Below the pieces are notes generated by a model, which saw nothing but the letters and a program-made list of their open reading frames with translations, ran no database searches and was not told where the DNA came from. Positions 12,101-24,290 of a stretch of 64,000 nucleotides of DNA are shown one piece after another. Each line of letters opens with the position of its first letter. The first letter of the stretch is position 1. The translations under genes were made by a program, and so were the position numbers. The DNA comes from Tieghemiomyces parasiticus (lineage: Eukaryota; Kickxellomycota; Dimargaritomycetes; Dimargaritales; Dimargaritaceae): contig JANBPT010000111.1 in the NCBI GenBank assembly GCA_027575765.1, positions 1 to 64,000 of the forward strand, read 5' to 3'.

Positions 12101-15100
12101 TTGCTTCGCCATAGCAACTCGAAATTTTGCCGAGTATTTGGCGAAATACCCCTCTTCCGATGGTGAGCAGTGCCTACTTTTATCGCCTTGGTCTATTATC
12201 CTCCCGTCAGTATGGTGGCCTTACATCTGAACGGACATGGTAATACTATGGCCAATACAGTCAGCATACTCTGTCCCCACCACATCAATAATACAGCCTC
12301 CGCAACACCCACATCTCACGACTACCTTGAGTTATCCCCCCTTTTGTCTCTTTATATCCAACCCATGCAGATGCCTGTTCTAGCCCGTATCTCGAATGCA
12401 GCGGTTCACCACAATTGAGATTGCACTTTTATCCTTTCTCTCCACAACCAGTGTTACACAGCCCTTGCCGCCCCTCTTTGTTTTCTAATTGAGAGTTGAT
12501 CCCACGACCCCCACCCTGTCACCCCGTTTTGACCAGCTCATCGGTTAATTCACACCAGCTTACTTAGAATCCGGGCTATGATGGTTGACCAGCTAGCGCC
12601 CACCATACGCGTCCAATCAAGCTAGGTAGCGGCGGGTTCCAGGGCTCTTTGACAACCAAGATATTTATCTGGAAACGCCCACGATAGTGGGCAGCATGTC
12701 GTTTCGTCTCGCCGCGAGAGCGGTTGGTCGGCAGTCCCACCTGATCGATTGGAGGTTTCCATTGCCGGTCGATCTTGCCCGACTAACTGCTGCATCCCTC
12801 GCCTATCTCTACCTCCTTACGCTGGTCCCATCATTTCGCCGCTCACTTCGCGCTTACCTCCTGCAACCTTTTCCACCGGTCCTGCTTTGCCCGCGTTGAC
12901 CGACCTTTTGCGTGCAGTTCCCTATCATCTCCGCGCAGTAGCCCCTTAGATACGCCCTGGTAGCCCTTGCATAGCTGCATCTCCTACCCTAGGTTTCTTT
13001 TTATCTCCCTGACTTGCAACACCCCTTGGTACACACGATGGTTAGCCCGGATGCATGGCACTGTCAGAATTAAGACTACGAGGGGCTCAGTGATAGGGGT
13101 ACCAACAGGGCCAGTCTAAAACCAGACGTACACTCCCCCTCGCTGTGGCCACGCCTCCAGGTCAATGGGCCGCGGTTAATAAAAGGGGGCGGTGAATTAG
13201 TTTGTTCCCCTCACTCACCTGCAATTTAGCTGCTCTAAACGGGAGGTGGTTACAGCAGGCTCGTTTCATAGTTACGAAACGTGCCCCATGGCCTAGATCC
13301 CACCCCACCGCTTTGCTTTATAGACCATTGAAACATTTCATCCGTTTTGGGGAGTAGGTCTCGCAGCACCATGAACGGACCACCATACTTGGACAGGTCT
13401 AGTTGGCAATTCGATAATGAATCGAGTGTGTGAATACTCAGTCACCGGTGTGACATTGGGAAACTATGGTGTAACGGCTCACAGCTACCATTGACGGGCA
13501 GGCGAATAGAAAGAAAATAATGCGGCACTCGGAAATGTAGTAGCGGTCTTCTTAAGGAAACGAGCGACAGCTATTGGTTTAGGCAGTGGATGACTTAGGG
13601 CGGTATCACCCTCCCCCTCCGCACTTTATTACCATCCGTTGTGCACCCCTAGCCCCTCCGCAGAACCCGCACACGTAGCCTCAACGCAGTCATTACCTCC
13701 CCATGACAGAGGCTCTACGTAAGGGTTCGGAGCCGAAACTCAGGGTGGGTGGTGGCTGCGCAGGTGCGTTAATTGGAGATGGCGGAGCATTTTACCATAT
13801 TAGGGGGATACCTGCCGGCGGTAGTGGTTGAGCACACGTACCGGAAGGGGCTGTCCGTAAAATTCGCCGCGGAGACGAGGCCCCTCTTTGATAAAGGTTG
13901 TGACCCCCCCCCTGGCACATTACGAACATCATCTTTGTTAAACCCTGGTCACGGCGGTCCCTGCTTGTGCGGGGAAAATGGAAGGGGGTCAGGAAGAGAA
14001 AGGAAAGAGGGGCAGCATGACTCTGGGGGGCGCCCAGATGAACAACCCCGTCTCCAATACGCGGACACCAGCCCTAAACACACCGGGCTTGGCAGTCTGC
14101 CCACACTCTTAGAATGCGGTGCTCTTGGAACGCGGTGTCGTGGGTCTGTTTCTATCGAAGAAATGCGACTGGCCCGACAGTTATCCATATATATTTTTTA
14201 TATCCATCACCATTGGGCTATTTTTGAACGGGGTGCCAATTGCGATTTTCCACGATATATTAATGCCAGAGTAAGACGGTCCCGGCACTCCCGGTGGACC
14301 TTGCGTCTATCTAACTGTCACTCGAAATGGCTGTGAATTCGACGAGAGATCATATGCAAAGCGGGTCGGATGGCATCGTAGAAAAGCCATCTGATACTGC
14401 GACCAAGGTATACGACCCCTGTTCGAAGATTGGATGTGATGATGAGCATTCCTAAAGAGCGACATGCTCTGTCGGGGCGGCGGATATTGCTGGTCAATTA
14501 AGGTTGATGCACCATCGATCGCGAGCGAACGACCACCGGCCAAACTCAGATGGAATTGACCTACACGTATCTGCTCTCTTCGTATATCTTGCTGACCTTC
14601 TCGAGACGATCGTTCCCATTTCTCCCATCCACCTAGACCCCCCCCTGGTCGATGCGACTGTCGTAAGTATTGGTGAACGGATCGACCGGTGAGCCTTGTT
14701 AGAGTGAAAGATGCTGCGCCGACCATCCTACCATACCTCCTCAGTTGCTGCTTAATGGCTTAAAATACCATGGCGGATCAGGGCTCCGTCTGACAGATTT
14801 AATGTTGGGTGATGCGGAATCGCGCGCTGTGGTGATAGAGATTGGGTGTGTAATCCCTGCAAGGGTCATGCACCGGCCTTTAGCCCGAAATTCTCAAGGT
14901 GCGGCACTGACGGTGTTCCGTGGTACCGGCTAACGGGTCGGATGCGAAGCCAGAAGATACCGCCACCCAATTGGATGGCTTTGCTAGGAACTGACGGTCA
15001 TTTGGTCGGGAGGAACTGAGCGCGAAAGTATCAGCAGTTAGTCCCCCACTGCCATCCACGCTAAAGAGGCGGGGACAGCCAAAAGGTAGAAACCACTTAC

Positions 15101-18100
15101 CACAAACAATATCCTTAATGCTCCTCATCTTAGTCTTCATGTGAACCATGGATCAGAACTCACATTTACTAAAGACTCAAAAAGTGTGTTGGATATAACA
15201 CTGCAATGAGCATGGGTTAATGGGCCAAACTCAGCCGAGTTACTGGTCAGTGCGGATATTACGACTAAATTGTGGACTATCTCGACCGTGCTCCATGGAA
15301 CATCGCAAGGTATCACAATTATCTCTACGATGGGCTGGTAGAATCCACCCCTCTTAACAATCAAGGTCCGCCTCGTGGTGGTTGGCTCCAAGATGCCCTC
15401 CGCGTAGGTCAATCCTCGACCCGCGCCACCATTAACAGCGAGACTCAGGGTCTTCAACTTCTACCAATACTCATGCGATACAGCCTTGGATCCTATCCTA
15501 AGACGGGACTTTCCCGTGACAACCCCCCCTTAATCCACAACCATCTCACCCCACCCTCTTCGCCAGGATTGGCCTCTGCTATTAGCTCTTAGGCGGTCGA
15601 TCCGTCCCTAATGATCCTAATGGTCGCGTTAACGGACTTGCAGCAAGGTGACCCCCATATACTTTGTTAAGAATAACCTAGTCGTTCGAAACTGCCTATT
15701 CTACTCCCTAGCAGGCGCCATACAGAAATGGGACGAAGGGATCTGCGGCCGCGAGGGGACAGGGATCGAAGGCCAATGTAATATGTTGTACTGAATACAG
15801 CGCGGGGAATGATGAGGGGGTACGTTGGTCGGAAAAGAAAAAAGGATGGACGTGGTCGAGGGATGGGCATACGCGAGGTAAAAGGGGTGCCAGTGAATGC
15901 CCTTCGGCCACTCCGCTCCCACCCGACGATTGGGCGACGCTGGGAAGGGACCGCCAGCGTGATGAGAGTAAATCGACCACCGCTGGCGTATACTCGACCT
16001 GCAAGGGTCGCGATGATCAGGGGGGGAAGGGCGGGTAACCAATGTCTCACAAGTAACCAAAATGGGGTCAGTGTCATTGAGATGGAGAGCAGCGGAGACC
16101 CTCGTCGACTTGGCAATGAGGGCTGTATCCCATACGAAGTGAGGAGAGGGAGGTTGGTAGTCCTGTCGTACCACTACGTCCCGATATACAGCGCCGTGTA
16201 CATCATTTGCACATCCTCTCGTTGGCTCCCATCCTGTCATCGACACCCATCACAACCGCGTTGGGGAGTCTCCGGCATCCACAGCCTTTCGCATAGCTCC
16301 TTCTGACCACTCGAACCCTGAACGCGACTCGCTAACGCTCCCTAATTGGGAACGTATGGTGAGATGGACGAATGAAATCAGGGCCGCACGGGGAATCGGG
16401 GGGAGAAGAGAGGCCAAACATAGTACAGCGGAGGAATGGAGATGGGGCTGGCAATTCGACCGTTAATTACGCCATGGACGTGGTGGATGAGGGTGTGGCT
16501 CTAGGCAGAGCACCGACGTATAATAGCCAAAGGATTGCCGTGTTTCCTCCCGTTTCGGCAGCCGACCAACTGAATGAAAAAGGCAGCCTTCACCGCCTCC
16601 CCTCCCCCTTATCGGAATCCCAATTGGTAAACGGCTCAATGAACGTTGGCCGGTTCTCGTTTTCCAACCCCGACACTGCTCCGCAGCTCATGCACACGTT
16701 GGGCTCTGACCATTCGCAATTCTACTAGGTCGGTGGTACCATTGGCGCAGTTCTGGCCGGCCTAATCCGCACCCATCATTATCTCGAGAAGTGACAGTCA
16801 AGCCAAGGGGTCAAATCGCTGTCAAGTGCATCAAGGGTGACTGGTGACCTATGGTGATAAGATTCGCCTACACACTCCTTATTCGATCTATGGGGGGAGG
16901 ACCGTCGACGACTTAGAAACTGCCATCGTGCGCCAGTATTGGTACCACAGCATACCGACTAAACTCACCAACCTCATTTGCCTGTCACGTAACATTACGT
17001 TGCCAATTTAGGGCGTTGCACGATGGCCACTGTCCCAGAATACTATATTGTGGAATCATTGAAGACTGAAGGGTCAATCCGATCCATCTGTAGGACCGTA
17101 CTACCAATACGTGGATCAGGGTCCAAGAGCAACCTATTGTGATAAACCAGCTGGGTGATAGTAAGGACCCCTTGATTATCATGGTGTTGATGGAGGAAAG
17201 TCATTACCCGGTAGCCTGGGACGACTAGTCCATCCCGAAATAATGTTAGCGGGTGATACCAGCTTTCCCAACCCCAGTCGCCAACTCTAAAGCGAGGGAT
17301 ACCAAAATGCACAGCTATCCCATTGGCCTGGGTGAACCCTGGTGTGGGAGGTTGGATGGCGAAGGGAATATTTTACTCAAGTGAAAACCCTAGCCACTAT
17401 CCAAGTGGATCGTACTCTGGTGCGTCGATGGTCGTCATTCGCCGCGCTTGACATATCGCTTTGACGTTCACATACCCATGAACACATGGTGAAGAACAGC
17501 TCTAGTCACTTGTTCAAGGGCCACAGAGGTAGGCTGTTACTTGGTTGTTGTTTTTTACATTCACACAAGGCCAGACAACGGCCGAATTACCAGACGCTCC
17601 CTTGGCGATTTGACAAGCCAGGACTAGCCAATAGGTTCCATATAACCAATAGTCAGCAGGCCGGAATGTGTGCGGTGATGGTATAGTACATTCATCACGA
17701 CTGCACTACTCCATAACTCGACCATTATTAACACGACAGCCCTAGCCTCGGTCAAACAGATAGCGCCTGCGTCAAGTAGGGAGGAGGTTTAGACGCATTT
17801 GAAGCGGTGTGCATAGTGGTTTCTGATGAACCACACGCGAGCACCACTAGCTCCTCCGACTCGTCAGGCCAGGCCAAGCGGAGGTGGGAAAAATCCTATC
17901 AGGATGCTGCGGAGTGCACCTTGATGAGTGGCCAGGATAGGGGGGGGCAGCAAATCACCTCTCATTAGAGGCATGGCGATCCAGGGTCGTTAACGCATGC
18001 TGTCCGACAGGTCCATCCAATGATTTTACCCCAGATCATTAACGGGATGGGTAGAGATGAGGACCTGGGCGATACGAGGCAGTCGTCTCAGGTACCAGTA

Positions 18101-21100
18101 ATGTAAGAGTAGGCTACGTCCATGTAATTATTATAGGGGCTTCTAAAAAGGTCGGCCAAGGATCACAGTATTAAAACTCTGCTCCAATGTACCTTGGAAT
18201 CAACCATAGTTCCCGGGCTTCCTTGCCAAAATCGTTCCTCTGACCGTTAATGTTCGACGGGTTTCAGACACATGTCATAAACGGTACGAATGGCAGCGGA
18301 TCGGCTGTAAGCCCCCCCCAAGTTCAAAAACACTGTCACAGAACCAGTATATTTAGCAATTAACCCATGTGGGGTCTGCAGTGCTGATTGATATGCGCCA
18401 GGGGCATGGCAGTGAAGAGGGACTCCAGCGCGATCGAGAATGGTGAAAGAATGTAGCGCGCAGTCATTCACGTGGAGAAGTCAGGCCGGTCCGAAGTCTC
18501 GCAACGGTTAAGTCTCAACTCTCATGCAAAAGTATGAGAAGGAGCGGAGAGAGAGCGGGGTTATGCAGGGACCTGCAGCATACACCACATCATATCGACA
18601 CCAGTGAGCTCCTGTCAGCTGGTTTACAGAAACTGCGAGGCCCGGTGACTGCCCGGTAAGGAGCGAGGTCGATGATCTCCTTATCCCCGGCCCCGGGGGC
18701 TGGCCGAGTTGGAGTCAATACCAAGGAAATATCAAATTCAGGGTTAAGCGGCCGATATGTTAAGGCCGCAAGGATATGTTTGCCGGGATTAACATTAATT
18801 ACGACTTTGCCGTTTACAACACTGGTACCGATGTTGAGAAACCAAAGACCATGATATTTTAGACCAGCTTCATTCGCAAAGTGGGTGGCTAGTACGGCCA
18901 TTTAGATATGAGAGTGACGGCCATGTAACGATAAGTACAAGGTGTTCTATAGCCCCCAATCCATTTCCTACCCCACACCCTATCACCCCCCCCCCGGATC
19001 ATTTCCCCCCTGGCCCTGCCCTGTTGTATAATACTGTCGCCCTGTGAGGCCATATTTAGCCGTCAATCCCGTTCGACCTGGATACTTGTGTCGGTGGAAG
19101 AGGCTAGGGAGTCCAGCCGCAGGAGTCTGTAGATACCGCCCCTCTGGAGTAGTCCTTAGCCGTTGCAATACAATACTATCCTTTCATACGACCGAGGCCC
19201 AGGGTAGCACATGGACTCGCTGGCGACCTACTGTGACAACCGTCGGGTCACGCTGGTAAAGGTAACCAGGGTAGGGAGTGGGTGTGAATATGAGGGCGTA
19301 GTGGTCTAGCTTCATTTGCGATCGTCCGTGCCGCGATGAGGGCCCTGGAGAAAAGGGCCTTACAAGCAATGAGGAGGAGAGGGAGCTTGCGGACTAGTAG
19401 CCGAACGTCACCTGCCCCATTGTCAAATTGTTTAGGTGGCCCAGGTCAGGATGGATACCATTTTCTCAGTAGCGCTTCTAGGGGTTCGAGAGAGGGTGCA
19501 AATGGAAGAGATAGGCGATTGTTTGGTCCTACTCTAGCTTGGGGGTATCGTGTGAGTTCCAAAACCAACCACTTGGACTGCGTAGGGCAGTCTAAGCATC
19601 AGAAGCCATCAAGCATCCGCTAAGAGAGTGTGGCTTGGGGTAGACTTGTAGCCAATGGCCTATCGCTAGGCCCCGTAGTTCACCATGCCATGGGCCGGTT
19701 GAGTAGTAATGAGACAAGGGGGGTGTCGTAAGGGTTCTTTATTCACAGCTAGCCCGGAAAATGGCACGGCGGTACACCTTCACTCTCCCTTGGGTACTGG
19801 TCGATGACGAAGGACGCCGGCGTTTGTACAGCACATTATGAACCCCTTCATTAATTTCGCTATCCTGGCATTCTCCTTTAGATTAGTCCAAACTGGCAAG
19901 CCCTGCCACCTACTTTTTACGTAACGACAACCCTCCACAGATTATAGACACTGGTAATTTCTGCATCGGTCTTCCAATATCACTGCCTCAATTGTAGCAC
20001 CTTTCCCATCCATCCCCCACCCTAGTCCGTTTCTCGCGGGAAACCAGAACTGGGTGTAGCAAAAGAAAACGAGAAGGGAAGGGAAGGGTATTACCTGTCA
20101 CAGTTATTGCTATCCGTTTCTGACACTGGGAAAAAACGAATATCGTATGACCGGGGGCCAGATGTGGTGGTAGTATAGACCACGGTCGGTGGGGTCTAAA
20201 GTACATAGTGTCGCGGTGGCCTGCACATTAGCCCACAATAGTGACGAGAGAAGGGGTGAAGTGTGAGAGCAAACGAAGTAATAGAGGCCGTAAGGCTTGA
20301 GGGTGGCTTACGTTTGGCCTCTCTCCTGTCAGCCAGTAAGGCGCAAGGCAGGGCGTAGAGCCGCCCAATCATGGTACTTGTAGATCTTGCCTTACGTATA
20401 ATACCGCACCAATCGCCGTCGAGGCTGCCGGTTCCATTGAATGTACCGTGGTCACCTGTACACCTGCCACTTAACCGTGCCCGGGTCGGCGGTGGACGGG
20501 GGGTGGAGAACGTGAGGCGCCTGTGGATGGTGGTGGTATCGGATAGCAGAAAGAGAGGATAAAACAGCGGCGAAGCCGGGACGAGGGGAAACAGCGGGGA
20601 GGTACGGAGGCCCGGAATACACGGAGACTACCGGCAGCCTCCACTGTCAACGGACCTGGGGTCCGTTATGGTGGTTCCGCCTAAAGGTGAACCACTACCG
20701 TTCGTTATAGCGTTTAACTGTCTATCCTTTCAATCAATCACAGGTCCGGACCCCCTACATTACCGCCGTAAGTAACCGCACCGCCCGAATGGCGTACGTC
20801 TGTAAGACCGTAGTTGCCTATTAAGCAGCCTTGGGTTCCGCACATGGCTTTTTCAGCCTTTAATTGTGCATCTGTTGTACAACCGCCCCTTACAAAAATG
20901 AAATAAATGGCCTACCTCGCCGCTACCAGCCTACGTTGCACAAGATTTCCTGAACGATTGGCATCGTTCGCTACAAACTGAATTTATGACCACGTATTTC
21001 GCAATCGACCAGCCCCTGCGTAAATGTGGGCCGTATGGGATCCTCTAATTGCGCAGAACCTTACCGAACCCCCTCGTGCTGCCCACGGCTACCGTAGATT

Positions 21101-22246
21101 GGCTTAGTCAGGGGCCCGGAACGCTTGGCTTATTAGTCAGTTTATAGTCTAGGGCCATTGCGCAACTACATCAACCATCGATGTCACCGTGTTGTGCGTG
21201 ACGCATGGTAAAGTAGGGTAATGCACGTATTCTCTCCATCCTAACATACTAGACCTGTACCGAGACATCATATAATTAACGGTTAGCCCAGCTAGGCTGG
21301 CTCCCAAGAGAAGCCTGGAAGATTAAGACTCCGCCCGTTCTACCTCTCACAACCGAGGCCGCTCACCGTCGTCGCAATGCGTAGAGAACGTGTCCGATTT
21401 TTTAGCCGTATAATCGCATAGAAGAGGGGGTGAGATGACCGTGAGCTGATACAAGAGAGAGAGAAAAGGAGGAGGTGGGCGGTATTCATCCGAGATTCTT
21501 ATTGGTGGATACTATAATATTAGCCGTTTGCCTGCGTTCCAAACTTCACATCTTCGCCCCACCAGCATGACTGAGCGGCGGAGGACTGGCCATGCCAACA
21601 AAAAATAATAAAATAGGAGATGGTGAGTGTGGTAGGTTCCATAACGGGTCTGCGAGTAGCTAAGGGTGAAGATCCCCAAGCGAGCCGAGCGGCTTGGGTT
21701 GCATCTTCCCCATATAATTCACGTCCAGGCACGGAAGCGACCAATCAATCTCGACAACCCCCCAAACCAGTCCCCCGCACGACCGCTTAGGTGTGGCTGT
21801 GTGGATGAGAGTGTGGGGAGCCGCGAAAAAAGAGGGTGGGGATGCTATGACTCCGTCCATCGGCCGTAGTCTGGCCTAGCTTTTCCGATCTCTTTTTCTT
21901 TCCCCACCCATTTCCCGACGGATTTCCCATTGCACACTGTGGTCGCGGGGCCGCGAAAGACTTGCGGGGGGGCAACTGTATTTCATGTTAGCGCCCCATA
22001 TCCCTCTCTTTCCCCATTTGAGCCCCCCTCACCCAGGCTTTGCCAGCTGAGTCCTAAAACACCTCTTCCTACGAAACCTCCACCCTATCACCCCCCTCCC
22101 TGCTTCTCTCCCTATTTTTACAGACCACCCCTGGCTTGCATTACGTTGACCGAGTTCATCCCCGGCGCACTGTCGGCCAGTCAATTATCCCAGCGAGTCG
22201 GTCACTGGGAGCTAGCGGTGTTTATCTTGTCCATCATGTCGAGCCA
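3179..22246. other. About 19 kb with no recognisable gene
   Basis: No open frame here resembles a known family. The longest, 187 codons at 13773-14336, is about what chance allows in a sequence of this composition and length. There are C/T-rich strand-biased blocks (about 12740-13020 and 21880-22240) and scattered purine runs, but no tRNA, no transposase or reverse-transcriptase frame and no long tandem repeat. Nearby genes in this genome are built of exons of 25-130 bases, so genes could be hidden here; possible exons are listed under findings. The last few hundred bases form the promoter of the zinc-finger gene. Confidence 0.5.
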
Positions 22247-22254
22247 TATATAAG
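22247..22254 (+). promoter_or_regulatory. TATA box for the zinc-finger gene
   Basis: TATATAAG lies about 320 bases upstream of the chosen ATG. It is followed by a strongly pyrimidine-rich stretch up to 22570 that looks like a long 5' leader. Confidence 0.55.
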
Positions 22255-22571
22255 ACCCTCCCTCCGCATCCCTTGCTCATCAGTTAATCCCAAGTACTAC
22301 AAGCTGGCTTCTCCCTCTCCATACAACCACTTTTCTCCTTACGCCCCACATCTTCATCTCCCGTAGCTCCTCTTTCCTGCCCTTGTCCATTAACCTATAA
22401 CTACCGCCACTTTTCCAACCCCACCCTTTAGCCCTCGCACCCCGATCAATCCGTCCATCATCTTTGCCACACCTGTACCTGCCTCCCTTCTCCCTGCCCG
22501 ACTTATACATATATAGCTGTCCGTGCCTGTCCCGCTCGGCCACTAATACCTCGCTCAATCCCCTCCCCGCC

Positions 22572-23678
22572 ATGGAAGCTCACACCCTTGCCAAGCCCGA
22601 ATACCCGGCCGGTCTTCCCGGCCAGGGCCTAGGCCCTAGCCCTCACGACTTCCAGGACCATTTCAGTGCTGACAGCACCCCAGTCCCTCAGGGCTATCCG
22701 ATGTATAGCCACGAACAGGTTGCCTACGAGCGCTCCGCTAGCCAGTTCGGCCACCAACTCTATCCGGCTCCCACCCAAAGCCCCGCTCCGGGTATCAACT
22801 TCTCCTCCAGCAGCCCGAGTCTTTCCAACTGCTCGTCGCCATCGTACCAAAACCAACCTGGTAGCCACGCGCCCGCATCCATGGATCCGTCTTCATCGGC
22901 CCACTCCAACTACTCCCAGCAACAATCGTCCTCGCAACACCATGCCCCGGCCAACTACTACATGGAGCCCCAGCCCAACCCAGCCATCTACTACTCGGTC
23001 GGCCAGCCCGCACCCAACGCCATGGCCGGCCCCGCCCCCTTTCTGCCTGCGCTCAACCTGATGCCCGGCGGCGGTGCTCCCATCGATGCCAACGGCTACC
23101 CCATGTCGTCGGCTCCGCACTTTGCCCAGACTATGCCGAACTTCTACGACAACAAACCCTACCCTAACATGGAGGAGCCGGCCGCCACTATGCACCACGG
23201 CTACGGCCAGATGGGTCGCTTCGACGACGCCGCGCAGATGGCTTTCAACCGCACCTACCACCGCTCTGACACTATGTCTCCCTTCACCAGCGACCCGAAC
23301 CTGACCTCCTACATCAGCCGGTTCCCGTCGGCCAAACGCAGCCGTTCTAGCACCACTAAGAACAAGCGGTACATCTGCACCGTCTGCCAGGCTGCCTTCG
23401 CCCGTCCCTCCACGCTAACGACGCACATGAACAAGCACACCGGCGCCAAGCCTCACATGTGCCCCCAGGCCGGCTGCGGCAAGCGCTTCTCAGTGCTCAG
23501 CAACATGCGCCGCCACCGCAAGATCCACGAGCGTAACCAACTCCAGGCCGCTGAGGCCGCCCAGGCCCAGCTCCAGGCCCACGCCGCCCACCACGGTGTC
23601 ATGTCAACGCAGGCCCCGATGGCCGCCCCCAACGGCCCAGTAATGCAGCAGCCCCCGCCTATGCAGAAGGTCCTCTAA
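22572..23678 (+). CDS. C2H2 zinc-finger transcription factor (two fingers)
   Basis: Single-exon gene, 368 residues from the ATG at 22572. An upstream in-frame ATG at 22464 lies in the pyrimidine-rich leader and would add 36 unlikely residues, so I start at MEAHTLAKPEYPAG. The first 260 residues are low complexity, rich in Pro, Ser, Gln, Tyr and Asn, as in fungal activators. A basic KRSRSS segment leads into two adjacent C2H2 fingers at about residues 268-322: C-x2-C-x12-H-x3-H, then C-x4-C-x12-H-x3-H. The C-terminal tail is Ala/Gln/Pro-rich. Two tandem C2H2 fingers near the C-terminus fit a DNA-binding nuclear regulator. The target genes cannot be told from sequence. Third codon positions are strongly C-biased, unlike the flanking gaps, which supports real coding. 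Confidence 0.88.
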   Translation: MEAHTLAKPEYPAGLPGQGLGPSPHDFQDHFSADSTPVPQGYPMYSHEQVAYERSASQFGHQLYPAPTQSPAPGINFSSSSPSLSNCSSPSYQNQPGSHAPASMDPSSSAHSNYSQQQSSSQHHAPANYYMEPQPNPAIYYSVGQPAPNAMAGPAPFLPALNLMPGGGAPIDANGYPMSSAPHFAQTMPNFYDNKPYPNMEEPAATMHHGYGQMGRFDDAAQMAFNRTYHRSDTMSPFTSDPNLTSYISRFPSAKRSRSSTTKNKRYICTVCQAAFARPSTLTTHMNKHTGAKPHMCPQAGCGKRFSVLSNMRRHRKIHERNQLQAAEAAQAQLQAHAAHHGVMSTQAPMAAPNGPVMQQPPPMQKVL

Positions 23679-24284
23679 AACCGTCCGTCCCAGTTACGGT
23701 CTAACTAGACTCCGTTCGCATCACTGTTTTCTGTCTGCCCGTCCATGTATACACCCACACCCTCCCACCTCCTCTTCACTGCACTCTTTACTACCTTATC
23801 CCCCTTTGTGACCCATGCACCCTCCCCCCTTCGCTTCGGCCGGTTCCGTCCTCTTCTCGAGCACCATTGAGTGGTGTTCTCCAACTCCTTAAACACGCAA
23901 TTCCGGTGATATGCAATACCAGGCTGCCCTGGATACCTTTATTTGCGTGACCACGACGCCCTTACCACCCCCACCAGTGTGGTATTCGGTCCCCCTTCTC
24001 CCTACCCTCCTTTCTAGCGCTCTAACCTCCCTATCTATATCTGCCCGACTGCTGTTACCACTTTATTTTATATTTACTAGTTTTGGACATTGATTCTTAC
24101 CTCACTCTTCCACCCGCGCTCCTGTTCCTGTACTCTCATTGCTGACTTCCATCTCTCGCAACGACCTTGCCCCGCGTTCGACTCGGGTTCGTCCCCTTCC
24201 TCCGCGGCCAGCCTCTGTGTCTATACTTTAATCTTCAAGTTCTAATGTGGCCGTTCTCCTACTGGTCGCGCAACCCTCTCTTGT

Positions 24285-24290
24285 AATAAA
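24285..24290 (+). terminator. AATAAA polyadenylation signal of the zinc-finger gene
   Basis: A canonical AATAAA about 610 bases after the stop codon, at the end of a pyrimidine-rich 3' region. It is the best candidate for the 3' end of the zinc-finger transcript, though chance occurrence is possible. Confidence 0.35.

Noticed and set aside
13773..14336. 187-codon plus-strand open frame
   Set aside because: No domain and no promoter or codon bias. One frame of this length is expected by chance in 64 kb of this composition.
15272..15592. 106-codon plus-strand frame with protein-like sequence
   Set aside because: Reads well by eye, but an opposite-strand frame overlaps it, no family is recognised and splice context is missing.
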